Assembly: GCA_900549025.1 (NCBI GenBank)
Contig: URMZ01000011.1
Location: 1 to 48,846 of the forward strand
From: an uncultured Collinsella sp.
Lineage (GTDB): Bacteria > Actinomycetota > Coriobacteriia > Coriobacteriales > Coriobacteriaceae
Reading direction: 5' to 3'
DNA length: 48,846 nucleotides
Positions 8,166 through 15,623 of the stretch are shown piece by piece; position 1 is the stretch's first letter, and every line of letters begins with the position of its first letter. A program made the position numbers and the translations under genes. The notes below the pieces were generated by a model. That model did no database searches. It was given only the letters and a program-made list of their open reading frames with translations, and was not told the DNA's origin.

Positions 8166-9467
8166 CTATGCCAGCTTGTCGATCTGCCCAATCTCCCAAA
8201 GCGGAATATTGATGAGCATGCCCTCGTCTCTATATGCCGCCAGGGAGCTCCTCACGCAACGCTCGAGTTTGAATTTTTCGCAGGCTATTTTCAGACTCTT
8301 CGCTTTAAGGTTCTCTGCCGCCTTGACCTCAAGCGGAAGCACGGTTCCCGCATGGTCGATGGCAAAGTCGGTTTCGGCATTGCCGGAGGTAGAGGACCAA
8401 TACGCGGGAGTTTTGTCCTGGAGCAAAAGCTCCTGCGCGACGTATTGTTCGGTCAGCGAACCTTTGAACTCGGTAAAAACAGCGGATCCGTTAAGAACGA
8501 TGGCCGGAGAGAGACCGGAGAGCGCTCCGAGGATGCCGGTGTCGATGCAGAACAGTTTGAAGCCTGAGAGGTCTTCGTAGCTCGAGAGCGGCGCCTTTAG
8601 AGCGGAAACACGTGGCACCTTATGAACGATTCCGTAGTCCGTGAGCCACTGGAGGCTTTCCTCGAAATCGCGTGCGCGCGCTCCGGGACGAAGGGCGCCA
8701 TAGACAAACTTCTTGTTCTCCTTTGCAAGCTGGCCGGGAAGGGATTTCCAAACCAACCTCATGCGCTCGACGATGCGGGCGGGTGCATGTTTGCCAAAAT
8801 CGGATTCGTAAGCCTCGATGATTTGCTGTTGAAGCCTTCGGGCTTCGATGAAGTCGCGTGTCTCGGCGAAAGTGGAGACAACTTCGGGCATACCGCCGAC
8901 AACAAGGTATTCCTTGAGCAAGTGCTCGAGCTTTTCGGTAACGTTTGCTAGAAGGTTCATGTCTGCGGCAAGGATGGCGTCGGCGAGCGGGTTGCCGTCG
9001 ACGGCACGAACGAACTCAGCAAACCCCATGGGACGCATGGTGAGCTGGTCGATTTTGCCGACGGGAAATGACTCGTTTTCGCGTCGGAGCGCGAGGCCCA
9101 TATAGGAACCGGCTGCCACGATGTGGTATTCGGGTGCAAGCTCGTTGAAGTACTTGAGCGAGGTGATCCCGCGTGGCGCCTCTTGGATCTCGTCGAAGAT
9201 GATGAGGGTGTCTTCCGGCGTTACGGTTTGGCCACGTAGGAGTTCTATCTGGGAGATGATGCGCTTGGGGTCGAGGTCCCCATCGAACAACGAGCGTGTG
9301 CTCGGCTCGAGCATAAAGTCAAAACGAATGACGTTTCGATACTGCTGGCTTGCGAATTCGTTAAGAAGCCAAGTCTTTCCTGTCTGGCGGGCTCCCTTAA
9401 GCAAGAGAGGTTTGCGATTCGCCCTTGATTTCCAAGCGATAAGTTCACTCATAAGCTGTCGCTGCAT
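8166..9467 (-). CDS. AAA+ ATPase with C-terminal DUF4143 domain
   Basis: A 433-residue protein. The N-terminal ATPase has Walker A GARQTGKT (residues 25-32) and Walker B TLIIFDEIQEAP (about 87-98), with AGSYMG as sensor region. The C-terminal half, with YLVVGGMPEVV and the restriction-endonuclease-like DFAIDHAGTVLPLEVKA segment, is DUF4143. This family is widespread and often sporadically distributed; no cellular function is established. ATG 9467 has GGGAGG a few bases upstream and is preferred over a TTG at 9479. The gene is flanked by repeat elements on both sides and stands alone, so it may be accessory. Confidence 0.88.
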   Translation of the reverse strand: MQRQLMSELIAWKSRANRKPLLLKGARQTGKTWLLNEFASQQYRNVIRFDFMLEPSTRSLFDGDLDPKRIISQIELLRGQTVTPEDTLIIFDEIQEAPRGITSLKYFNELAPEYHIVAAGSYMGLALRRENESFPVGKIDQLTMRPMGFAEFVRAVDGNPLADAILAADMNLLANVTEKLEHLLKEYLVVGGMPEVVSTFAETRDFIEARRLQQQIIEAYESDFGKHAPARIVERMRLVWKSLPGQLAKENKKFVYGALRPGARARDFEESLQWLTDYGIVHKVPRVSALKAPLSSYEDLSGFKLFCIDTGILGALSGLSPAIVLNGSAVFTEFKGSLTEQYVAQELLLQDKTPAYWSSTSGNAETDFAIDHAGTVLPLEVKAAENLKAKSLKIACEKFKLERCVRSSLAAYRDEGMLINIPLWEIGQIDKLA

Positions 9468-9490
9468 ATTGCCTCCCAACCCTCTCGGCT

Positions 9491-9524
9491 AGTATAAGGC
9501 CATTTGGGAGTTTCCATCGGAAAA
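9491..9524 (-). promoter_or_regulatory. Predicted promoter of the AAA+/DUF4143 gene
   Basis: On the minus strand TATACT (9491-9496) would be the -10 box, giving a leader of about 15-20 bases to the ATG at 9467. No good -35 hexamer is seen; that position falls in the palindrome TTTCCATCGGAAA (9511-9523) of the first tandem repeat unit. Confidence 0.5.
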
Positions 9525-9597
9525 TGTGGGAGACAACCACGTTTTTCCATCGGAAAATGTGGGAGACAACCACGTTTTTCCATCGGAAAATGTGGGA
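9511..9597. repeat. Tandem 33-bp repeat, 2.6 copies
   Basis: Units begin at 9511, 9544 and 9577. The first two are identical over 33 bp and the third matches for 21 bp. Each unit holds the palindrome TTTCCATCGGAAA followed by ATGTGGGAGACAACCACG. There are no spacers. The array lies immediately upstream of the AAA+/DUF4143 promoter. Confidence 0.9.
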
Positions 9598-9606
9598 ACA
9601 CCAACC

Positions 9607-9677
9607 TAAGTCGCGGTGGAATAGTTCCTAAATGGGCTGGTAAACTGCCAAAACAGGAACTATTCCACCGCAACTTA
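9607..9677. repeat. 71-bp hairpin, TTGCGGTGRAATA family, copy 3
   Basis: Arms of about 23 bp at 9607-9629 and 9655-9677 pair with one mismatch; the centre contains GGTA/TGCC pairing. It is closest in sequence to the copy at 1342-1410 and follows the tandem repeat array by 9 bp. Confidence 0.87.
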
Positions 9678-9683
9678 GAGCCC

Positions 9684-9762
9684 CGCCGGCGTGTAAAAGA
9701 AACGAGCCCGCATCCCTGAGGAACACGGACTCGAAAGCTCCATATGGTAGGGGCGGTGGGAC
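9684..9762 (-). repeat. Damaged duplicate of tRNA-Leu 3' end and its terminator
   Basis: This stretch is a diverged direct copy of 9881-9959: the 18 bp at 9745-9762 are identical to the last 18 bases of the tRNA-Leu gene (T-stem half, acceptor, CCA), and 9691-9733 repeats the terminator hairpin with changes (CGGACTCG in place of CGGGCTCG). The rest of the tRNA is absent. See 9763-9880 for the sequence that interrupts it. Confidence 0.8.
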
Positions 9763-9880
9763 GTCCGCGCATTTGCTGCGCAAATACGCACCGGCTTCGG
9801 CCGCCTGTCGGCGCCCTCGCCGGCTCGCTACGGACGCTGCGCGTCCGCTTAACGCTCGCCCCCTCGCGGGTTCGAGTCTC
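9763..9880. other. 118-bp palindrome-rich insert between tRNA-Leu copies
   Basis: No gene is seen. The segment is full of short hairpins (GCATTTGC/GCAAAT, GGACGC/GCGTCC, CCGGCTTCGGCCG). It ends at the right with GGGTTCGAGTCTCACC, a T-arm-like sequence facing the opposite way to the tRNA, so GGTGGGAC at the left and GTCTCACC at the right form an inverted pair with one mismatch. Confidence 0.6.
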
Positions 9881-9889
9881 ACCGGCATC

Positions 9890-9929
9890 TAAAAGAAGCG
9901 AGCCCGCATCCCTGGGGAACACGGGCTCG
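9890..9929 (-). terminator. Intrinsic terminator of tRNA-Leu
   Basis: Read on the minus strand, CGAGCCCG and CGGGCTCG (plus-strand 9899-9929) form a stem with a 15-base loop, followed by CTTCTTTT. It begins 13 bp after the CCA end of the tRNA gene. Confidence 0.8.
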
Positions 9930-9941
9930 CAAGCAATCATA

Positions 9942-10026
9942 TGGTAGGGGCGGTGGGACTCGAACCCACAATCCTTGCGGCGAGAGATTTTAAGTCTCCT
10001 GCGTATGCCAATTCCGCCACGCCCCC
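9942..10026 (-). tRNA. tRNA-Leu, anticodon UAA
   Basis: An 85-base class II tRNA with encoded CCA. Read on the minus strand it starts GGGGGCGTGGCGGAATTGG, has anticodon stem GGAGA/TCTCT with loop CTTAAAA (anticodon TAA), a variable arm TCGCCGCAAGGA, T-arm GTGGGTTCGAGTCCCAC, and acceptor end CGCCCCTACCA with a G-T first pair. It decodes UUA and perhaps UUG. Its 3' end is partly duplicated 197 bp downstream, at 9745-9762. Confidence 0.95.
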
Positions 10027-10057
10027 GTGAGACTAGAAGTCTAGCACAAGCCGTCCG

Positions 10058-10681
10058 TTACGCGTTGACGGCCATCGAGTGTTGGCCCGACTTCTCCAGG
10101 AACTCCTGGAACTTGGCTTCGTCGCCCTTGTTCTGGTACTGCAGGGCCAGCAGGTACTCCAAGCGGCAGCGCTTGACCGGGTCGTCGCTGACATCCTCAA
10201 GCATGCGCTCCAGCTCGGGAATGTCGTTGTGGCGCTTGAGGATCATCGTGTCGTACATCAGTTGGCATTCGTGCGCGACTGCCTCGGCCTGGCCGCCCTC
10301 AAAGCCCTTGATCTCGTGCAACAGCTCTTTGGACTTTATGCGGTCCTCCTGGCCAACATAGTAGTTAAAGGCCTTAATCACCAGGTCGACGCGCTGCATC
10401 TTGGGCAGATTGAGGCTCAACAGCAGGTCGAACATCTCGCTGGCGTGCTCGTGGTCCTCGCGCAGCAGATAGGAGTTCAGACGCAGGTAGTCGCGGTTGT
10501 AGCGCGGGTACAGCATGCTGGTGAGTTTGCCGTCGAGCAAACGATCGAACTCGTCCCACTGCTTGGCAGCCATAAGCTGCTGCAGACGCTTGAACGTGGT
10601 GCGTTTTTTGACGCTAAAGAACACCGACACGGCGATGCAGATGATAACGACGGCGGTCCAGAGGGTGCGGGAATCGGGCAT
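10058..10681 (-). CDS. Membrane-anchored helical-repeat (TPR-like) protein of unknown function
   Basis: A 207-residue protein. Residues about 5-22 (LWTAVVIICIAVSVFFS) form a single N-terminal membrane anchor followed by basic residues, so the rest should face the cytoplasm. The remainder is predicted helical with repeated patterns such as AAKQWDEFDRLLDGKL, LLREDHEHASEMFDLLL and LEYLLALQYQNKGDEAKFQEFL, resembling degenerate TPR units. I do not recognise a named family. ATG 10681 has AAGGAC upstream; an in-frame extension to 10792 runs through the likely promoter and was rejected. Confidence 0.75.
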   Translation of the reverse strand: MPDSRTLWTAVVIICIAVSVFFSVKKRTTFKRLQQLMAAKQWDEFDRLLDGKLTSMLYPRYNRDYLRLNSYLLREDHEHASEMFDLLLSLNLPKMQRVDLVIKAFNYYVGQEDRIKSKELLHEIKGFEGGQAEAVAHECQLMYDTMILKRHNDIPELERMLEDVSDDPVKRCRLEYLLALQYQNKGDEAKFQEFLEKSGQHSMAVNA

Positions 10682-10736
10682 TTCAGAGTCCTTAGTCGCT
10701 CGTAAAGCGAGCGGTATGGCAACACGTACTAGATGT

Positions 10737-10765
10737 ATTATACGCAGCGCGCAAGCAAACTGGCA
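10737..10765 (-). promoter_or_regulatory. Predicted promoter of the TPR-like gene
   Basis: A consensus TATAAT lies at 10737-10742 on the minus strand, with a weak TGCCAG 17 bp upstream. The leader to ATG 10681 would be about 50 bases. Confidence 0.5.
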
Positions 10766-10844
10766 TAAAAGCTCATCGAGGCTGAGTGCCATCGCTCGCT
10801 GCGGTACACTTACCTAAAGTAAACCATGAAGGGAGACATTACCT

Positions 10845-11132
10845 ATGAAGAAGATCGTTTTGGCTTGCGGTGCTGGCGCTGCTACTTCCACGCTCGTTGC
10901 CCAGAAGGTCGCTACCCTGCTCGACGCCAACGGTTATGCCGACAAGTACGAGATCGTGCAGTGCGCCATCTCCGAGGCCAAGGATTACTGCGACGAGGGC
11001 GCTGACCTGCTGATCGCCACCACCGTTGCCCCCGAGGGCCTCACCTGCCCGTACGTGAGTGGCGTGCCCTTCATGACCGGCATGAACCGCGTTGCCGCCG
11101 AGAAGGCCGTTCTCGACGTCATGGCTCAGTAG
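10845..11132 (+). CDS. Orphan PTS IIB component, galactitol type
   Basis: A 95-residue EIIB domain. The phosphocysteine loop is ACGAGAATSTLVAQKV with Cys8 as the phosphorylation site, the pattern of galactitol/ascorbate-type IIB proteins. IIB carries phosphate from IIA to the sugar held by IIC. No IIA or IIC gene is adjacent, and the next gene 11 bp downstream codes for a VOC-fold protein. It could serve a transporter encoded elsewhere, or be a phosphorylation-dependent regulator. GAAGGGAGA gives a good ribosome site; a possible -10 TACACT lies at 10805-10810. Confidence 0.88.
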   Translation: MKKIVLACGAGAATSTLVAQKVATLLDANGYADKYEIVQCAISEAKDYCDEGADLLIATTVAPEGLTCPYVSGVPFMTGMNRVAAEKAVLDVMAQ

Positions 11133-11143
11133 GCGCTGACTGC

Positions 11144-11518
11144 ATGAGTGAGCAGAACGCCAACCCGGTAGAGCTCTTTGGTATGCGCGTTGCCCATGTG
11201 GGCATTAACGCCACCGACCCGGCAGACGCCCTGGAGATCGCGGAGCTGTTCTCGACGATGATGGGCCTGCCCGTCATCGAGACCCCGGTTTCGTACTTCA
11301 ACGATTCGCTGGTCGAGATCATGAAGCAGAACGGTCGTGGCACCAAGGGCCACATCGGCTTTGCCGTTAACGACATCGATGCAGCTGAGAAGTGGTTTGC
11401 CGAGCGCGGGCTCGAGGTCAACGAAGAGTCGCGCGCGCTGCTGCCCGACGGTGGTACCAAGCTCGTGTATTTTAAGCGCGAGTTCGCCGGTTTCGCCGTG
11501 CACCTGTGCCGCGAGTAG
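11144..11518 (+). CDS. VOC-superfamily (glyoxalase-fold) protein
   Basis: A 124-residue single-domain VOC protein with the beta-alpha-beta-beta-beta pattern: VAHVGINATDPADALEIAELF, a middle GHIGFAVNDIDAAEKWFAERG and the end LVYFKREFAGFAVHLCRE. The last segment resembles the VOC-like tail found on some 2-dehydro-3-deoxyphosphogluconate aldolases, so a sugar-acid link is possible (inference, weak). Metal-ligand positions are only partly clear. The gene is 11 bp after the orphan IIB and shares its terminator. Confidence 0.78.
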   Translation: MSEQNANPVELFGMRVAHVGINATDPADALEIAELFSTMMGLPVIETPVSYFNDSLVEIMKQNGRGTKGHIGFAVNDIDAAEKWFAERGLEVNEESRALLPDGGTKLVYFKREFAGFAVHLCRE

Positions 11519-11540
11519 CGCACAAGCTGCCATAGCTGGC

Positions 11541-11578
11541 AAAAAGGGATAGGGCCGCGTGGCCCTATCCCTTTATTT
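11541..11578 (+). terminator. Terminator after the IIB-VOC pair, possibly bidirectional
   Basis: AAAGGGATAGGGCC and GGCCCTATCCCTTT form a perfect 14-bp stem with a GCGT loop, followed by ATTTAT. Read in reverse it could also terminate the convergent histidine-kinase transcript ending at 11594. Confidence 0.9.
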
Positions 11579-11593
11579 ATGCCGAGGGGCTTC

Positions 11594-12889
11594 CTATCGT
11601 GGCAGGCGAATCGTAAAGCGGCTGCCGACCCCTTCGACCGAGGTCACACCGATGACGCCGCCGTGGCTGTCGACGATCCACTTGGCGATCGCAAGCCCCA
11701 GACCCGAACCCTGTGCGCCGGCATCGCGCGCGTTGTCGGCACGGTAGAACCGCTCGAACGCGTGAGCTGCGGATTCCTGGTTCATGCCGATGCCCTCGTC
11801 CTCAACACTTATGTCGATCGTGCCCGCGCCCGCATCTGGCGTTATGCCAAATGTGACGGTCGTTCCCGCATCCGAGTACTTGGCGGCGTTTTGCACGATC
11901 ACGCGCAGAGCCTGCTTCACGAGCGCCACGTCGACGGGCGCGTCGCAGCGCGGGTCGCTGGCAAGCGCAGCGTCAGAAGCCAGCCGATACGTGTGCTCGG
12001 TATCGATCATCTGCGATTCTTCGCATACCTCGCTGACCAGTGCAGCCAAGTTGGTATGCGCGCGCCGCAGGACCGTGCGCCCGGCATCGCCGCGCGCCAA
12101 AAACAGCAGCTGCTCCACAAGCTCTTGCATGTGCTCGCTTTCGGCTTTAAGGGACGCGATGGATTCCGCCAGCACGTCCGGGTCGTCCTTACCCCAGCGG
12201 TCGAGCATGTTCACGTAGCCCTGAATCACCGCGATGGGCGTGCGCAGCTCGTGGCTCGCGTCGTTGACAAAGCGCATCTGCTGCAGCTTGGCCTCTTGCA
12301 TCTGGCGCAGCAGGCGGTTGAGTGCGACCTCGATGCTTGCCAGGTCGGCGTCGCCGGTGGTGACGCTCGGCGAGTCGACGCTTGCGCGCTCGATGGCCTG
12401 CTCCAGTGTTTCCATTTTGCCGCCGGCGAGTTGCATGCGGCCGAGTTCGTCCACGCGCAGGGCCAGATCGTTGAGCGGCGCCATGGTGCGGCGCACGCGG
12501 CGGGCGCCGCCGAGCATGTTGAGCACGCTGATGACCTGCCAACCCACAACGACAAGGTAGAGAGGCCATAGCGTGACGAGGTCCTGCGCGAGGGGGAAAG
12601 TCTTGGTGGTACGCGCAAGCTCGACGGTATAGGCGAGCGTTGTCAGGTCCCAGCCGCGCGCGGGCGTCAGCGTCATGCCGCGAACGGTGGCGCTGGGGAT
12701 CCATCCTGCGGTAAACGCGCCGTTGGGCAGCGTCTGGTTGTATCCATAGACAAGGATCGCCGCCACAATCATTACTAGCAGCAGGTCGAGCCAAACGTAG
12801 CTCATCAGGCGGCGCCACATATAGCTCCAGTTGATGGCGCGGGCGATGGAGGTGACGCGCTTGGCCTCGGCGTTACGCGCGGCAGACAT
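11594..12889 (-). CDS. Sensor histidine kinase (HAMP-HisKA-HATPase)
   Basis: A 431-residue membrane kinase. TM1 is about residues 33-50 (WLDLLLVMIVAAILVYGY), a roughly 55-residue external region follows, TM2 is about 106-126, then a HAMP-like linker, the HisKA domain with phospho-acceptor His213 in NDASHELRTPIAVIQGY, and the ATPase with N box IVQNAAKYS, G1 DEGIGM, F box FERFYRAD and G2 GSGLGLAIAKWIV. The start ATG 12889 overlaps the 3' end of the response-regulator gene by 17 bp, so the pair is translationally coupled. The signal is unknown; no target gene is obvious beside it. Confidence 0.93.
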   Translation of the reverse strand: MSAARNAEAKRVTSIARAINWSYMWRRLMSYVWLDLLLVMIVAAILVYGYNQTLPNGAFTAGWIPSATVRGMTLTPARGWDLTTLAYTVELARTTKTFPLAQDLVTLWPLYLVVVGWQVISVLNMLGGARRVRRTMAPLNDLALRVDELGRMQLAGGKMETLEQAIERASVDSPSVTTGDADLASIEVALNRLLRQMQEAKLQQMRFVNDASHELRTPIAVIQGYVNMLDRWGKDDPDVLAESIASLKAESEHMQELVEQLLFLARGDAGRTVLRRAHTNLAALVSEVCEESQMIDTEHTYRLASDAALASDPRCDAPVDVALVKQALRVIVQNAAKYSDAGTTVTFGITPDAGAGTIDISVEDEGIGMNQESAAHAFERFYRADNARDAGAQGSGLGLAIAKWIVDSHGGVIGVTSVEGVGSRFTIRLPR

Positions 12890-13652
12890 AGCCCACCCCG
12901 CGCACGGTTTGGATGATGCGGGCGCCGCCGGCGTCCTCGATCTTGGCGCGTAGATGCGCGATGTGCACGTCGACGTTGTTGGTGTCGCCCATGTATTCGT
13001 AGCCCAGCGCTTCGTGCGCGATGCGTTCGCGCGTGAGCACGGTCTCGGCATGCGCCATAAGCAGGGCGAGGACATCGAACTCGCGGGCCGTGAGCGCAAT
13101 GGGCGAGCCGCCGACCGTGACTTCGCGGCGGTCGGGGTCGAGCGCAACCGAGCCCACGGCGAGCGTGGCGGGGGAGAGCGAGGCGGAAACCTGGGTCGAG
13201 TCACTGACCGGGGGCATCGCAGTGGCGCCGACACCCGTGCCGCCTGCCGCGCCCGTCCCGATGCCGCCAACGCCCGAAGCCGCCCGCACGGCCTCCGAGC
13301 GCTTCAACGCCACGCGGATCCGTGCGAACAGCTCCTCAATCGCAAACGGCTTGGTCAGGTAATCGTCGGCGCCGGCATCGAGCCCGGCCACCTTGTCCAT
13401 CACGGCATCGCGCGCGGTGACCATAATCACCGGCACATCCTTGTGCTTGCGGACGCGTCGCAGCACCTCCATGCCGCTGAGCTGAGGCAACAGCACATCG
13501 AGCAGAATCAGATCGTAGTCGCGCTCCAGCGCCAGGTCCACGGCGGTGCGGCCGTCGGCGGCGTGCTCCACCTGGTAGCCCTCGTGCTCCAGCTCGAGCG
13601 TCACAAAGCGGGCGATTTTCTCCTCGTCCTCTACGATCAGGATTCGTGCCAT
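12873..13652 (-). CDS. OmpR-family response regulator
   Basis: A 259-residue regulator. The receiver domain (1-120) has acidic pocket EDE (8-10), phospho-acceptor Asp52 in LILLDVLLP, T79 and Lys101 in TKPF. The C-terminal winged helix (about 165-259) includes LTAREFDVLALLMAHAE and NNVDVHIAHLRAKI. The linker between them is unusually long, about 45 residues rich in Gly, Ala and Thr (GVGGIGTGAAGGTGVGA). It pairs with the overlapping downstream kinase. The upstream gene ends convergently in the same direction 18 bp away and may be co-transcribed. Confidence 0.94.
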   Translation of the reverse strand: MARILIVEDEEKIARFVTLELEHEGYQVEHAADGRTAVDLALERDYDLILLDVLLPQLSGMEVLRRVRKHKDVPVIMVTARDAVMDKVAGLDAGADDYLTKPFAIEELFARIRVALKRSEAVRAASGVGGIGTGAAGGTGVGATAMPPVSDSTQVSASLSPATLAVGSVALDPDRREVTVGGSPIALTAREFDVLALLMAHAETVLTRERIAHEALGYEYMGDTNNVDVHIAHLRAKIEDAGGARIIQTVRGVGYVCRA

Positions 13653-13670
13653 ACGTGCCCCCGTCTGCGA

Positions 13671-14213
13671 TTACTTGTCGTCGTTGAGATTTTGCTTGAT
13701 GTCGTCCGCGGCGTCGGCGGCGTGATTCATAAGGTTGTTGATGCTGCCGGGCACGTCGCCGTTGCTGTCGATGCGGTAGCGCATGCCAAAGAACAGGCCA
13801 ATCAGCATCAGCCATATCGTGGCGCCCCAGGCAAACAGCGCGACGATGGGGATCAGGATGGGAATGTTGAGGATGATCGCATCGCGGCGCGTGGCGATAA
13901 ACTTGGTGTCCAAACTCAGGCGGAAGAGCTTTTTGAGGTACTCCCACACGCTGTCCATCTTCTTGGAGAAGTCGGTCTTTTCGCTCGACTTTTCGTAGGC
14001 GGCCTGCGCGGCGACCATCTCGGCCGAGGGCTCGTCGACCGGCGCGGACTCGGTGGCGGCGTGCGCCGATGTGGTCTGCGTCTTGCCCTGCGACTCGAGC
14101 CAAATGATGGCGTCCAAAACGTTGCCGTCGGCAGCGTCGAGCGCCGCCTTGGCGTCGGTGTAGCTCACATTGCACTTGGTGCGGATGGTTTCAACTTTTT
14201 CGAGGTCGTCCAT
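13671..14213 (-). CDS. UBA/TS-N-like, DUF4342-type membrane protein
   Basis: A 180-residue protein. The N-terminal domain (about 1-45, EKVETIRTKCNVSYTDAKAALDAADGNVLDAIIWLE) is a UBA/TS-N-like three-helix fold. After a Ser/Thr/Pro-rich linker, a DUF4342-like segment (KLFRLSLDTKFIATRRDAIILNIPILIPIVALFAW) contains one or two membrane spans, and the tail is acidic. Function is not known. It lies 18 bp upstream of the response-regulator gene on the same strand, which suggests a link to that two-component system or shared transcription. Confidence 0.8.
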   Translation of the reverse strand: MDDLEKVETIRTKCNVSYTDAKAALDAADGNVLDAIIWLESQGKTQTTSAHAATESAPVDEPSAEMVAAQAAYEKSSEKTDFSKKMDSVWEYLKKLFRLSLDTKFIATRRDAIILNIPILIPIVALFAWGATIWLMLIGLFFGMRYRIDSNGDVPGSINNLMNHAADAADDIKQNLNDDK

Positions 14214-14566
14214 GACCTGTCCCTTCGTTCGATGGGCGCGACGCCGGGCGATCTGCCCGGGCGCGAGCGTAGCGTTCGGCGGCCTGTATGGCGCCGCCCC
14301 GCCCTTGTTCGAACTCTATAGTGCAGGTTATAGATTAAGCGATTCTTGAGCCAAGATTAATGTTGGATGAGTTTTTGGGTAGCGGTGGGAAAAGTATTAG
14401 ACCTCGATAGCGGGGGATGTGGTGCCGGTGCAAAACGGCGTCAAAGGTTGGTCGAGCAGGCGGTTTCTCCATTGATGTCCGCACAGCATGTGACACTTAC
14501 CCTGCCGCCCCGCTCTGCCGCGGCGGCATGCGTCTGAACAACGACCCTCTAAGGAGTTCGATATTG
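14214..14566. other. Gene-free 353-bp divergent region
   Basis: No coding frame has a ribosome site here. A CCGGGC/GCCCGG hairpin lies at 14249-14265 in what would be the leader of the minus-strand gene. An AT-richer patch at 14305-14400, with TATAGA/TATAGT-like boxes, probably holds the divergent promoters. Nothing else was recognised. Confidence 0.5.
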
Positions 14567-14806
14567 ATGAGTGACAACACCAAGCATCTCGCAAAGAAGT
14601 GCGTCAAGGACGCGTGGCCGTGCCTCGCGTTGTGCCTTGCCGGCACAGCGGTTGCGCTGCTGGCTGTTCTGGGGCCGTTCGACGTGCTCCGAAGTGCCGT
14701 CTCTCTGCACGTTTGCATGGCCCTTGCCGGCGCCATGATGACCGGCGGCGTGCTCGATCTGGTTTTTTGGGTGCTTGACCCGTTTGGATGGAAGAACGAG
14801 GGGTAA
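14567..14806 (+). CDS. Small two-span membrane protein of unknown function
   Basis: A 79-residue protein with two hydrophobic segments, about residues 15-33 (WPCLALCLAGTAVALLAVL) and 45-66 (VCMALAGAMMTGGVLDLVFWVL), and short charged ends. No family is recognised. The start ATG 14567 has AAGGAG about ten bases upstream; an in-frame extension to 14417 has no ribosome site. The following metallophosphoesterase gene begins 76 bp further on. Confidence 0.65.
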   Translation: MSDNTKHLAKKCVKDAWPCLALCLAGTAVALLAVLGPFDVLRSAVSLHVCMALAGAMMTGGVLDLVFWVLDPFGWKNEG

Positions 14807-14882
14807 GCCCTAAGGGCTGGAACGGTTGGCTTAGTGATCGTGCAGAATGCGGGCTAGCGACTTACGGGGAAGTGGTGATCCG

Positions 14883-15608
14883 ATGACGGTCTATGTGACG
14901 GGCGATATTCACGGCGGCGTCGACATGCAAAAGCTGCGCGACTGGGACCTTGGGGATAGTCTGACGAGCGACGACTATCTGATTATCGCCGGCGACTTTG
15001 GCTTTCCGTGGGATTTCTCTGCCGAAGAATGTGCCGACATCGCTTGGCTGGAATCGCGTCCCTATACCGTGCTGTTTGTCGACGGCAACCACGAGCGTTT
15101 CGATCACTGGGCGGAGCGCCCCATGGAGTTGTGGCACGGTGGGCTGACGCAGCGCCTGTCGGACACCTCTCCCATACGGCGCCTGACGCGCGGCGAGGTT
15201 TTTGAGCTCGACGGCTCAACGGTCTTTACCATGGGCGGCGCCACGAGCGTGGACAAGGAATACCGCATTCCGTATTCCAGCTGGTGGCCGCAGGAGCTGC
15301 CGGACGAGCGCAACTTTGAGGAGGCGCGGGCAAAGCTCGACAGCGTGGGCTGGACGGTCGACTACGTGATCACTCACACCTGCTCTACGCGCATGCTTTC
15401 GCCCACGCTTTATCCAGCGTCCGGCTGGAATTGCCCCTCCGTTGATCGGCTTACGGCATTTTTCGATGAGCTGGAAGACCGCTTGGACTACAAGCGCTGG
15501 TACTACGGGCATTTTCATCGGGATACCAACCCGGCCGAGCGTCACACCGTGCTCTACGACTGCATCGTTCGCTTGGGCGACGAACTCCAGCCCTGGGATG
15601 TTGCGTAG
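14883..15608 (+). CDS. Calcineurin-like metallophosphoesterase
   Basis: A 241-residue phosphoesterase with the full set of metal-site motifs: TGDIHGG (residues 6-12), GDFGFPWD, GNHERFD, THTCS and YYGHFHRD. The layout resembles stand-alone metallophosphoesterases often found in Actinobacteria and phages; the substrate is unknown. ATG 14883 has GGGGAAG upstream and places the first motif at the N-terminus, which favours it over the in-frame ATG at 14847. The gene converges on gluQ, whose stop codon is 15 bp away. Confidence 0.88.
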   Translation: MTVYVTGDIHGGVDMQKLRDWDLGDSLTSDDYLIIAGDFGFPWDFSAEECADIAWLESRPYTVLFVDGNHERFDHWAERPMELWHGGLTQRLSDTSPIRRLTRGEVFELDGSTVFTMGGATSVDKEYRIPYSSWWPQELPDERNFEEARAKLDSVGWTVDYVITHTCSTRMLSPTLYPASGWNCPSVDRLTAFFDELEDRLDYKRWYYGHFHRDTNPAERHTVLYDCIVRLGDELQPWDVA

Positions 15609-15623
15609 AGGCGGGGTGGCTGG

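Noticed and set aside
8166..9467. Restriction or defence module around the AAA+/DUF4143 gene
   Set aside because: No nuclease, methylase or other defence gene is beside it; the family alone does not establish a defence role.
9511..9597. CRISPR array
   Set aside because: The 33-bp units are directly adjacent with no spacers and there are no cas genes.
9745..9762. Second tRNA gene
   Set aside because: Only the last 18 bases of a tRNA are present; anticodon and D arms are missing.
11594..13270. 558-residue kinase with a long N-terminal extension
   Set aside because: The extra N-terminal part is read out of frame through the response-regulator gene; ATG 12889 gives a normal kinase.
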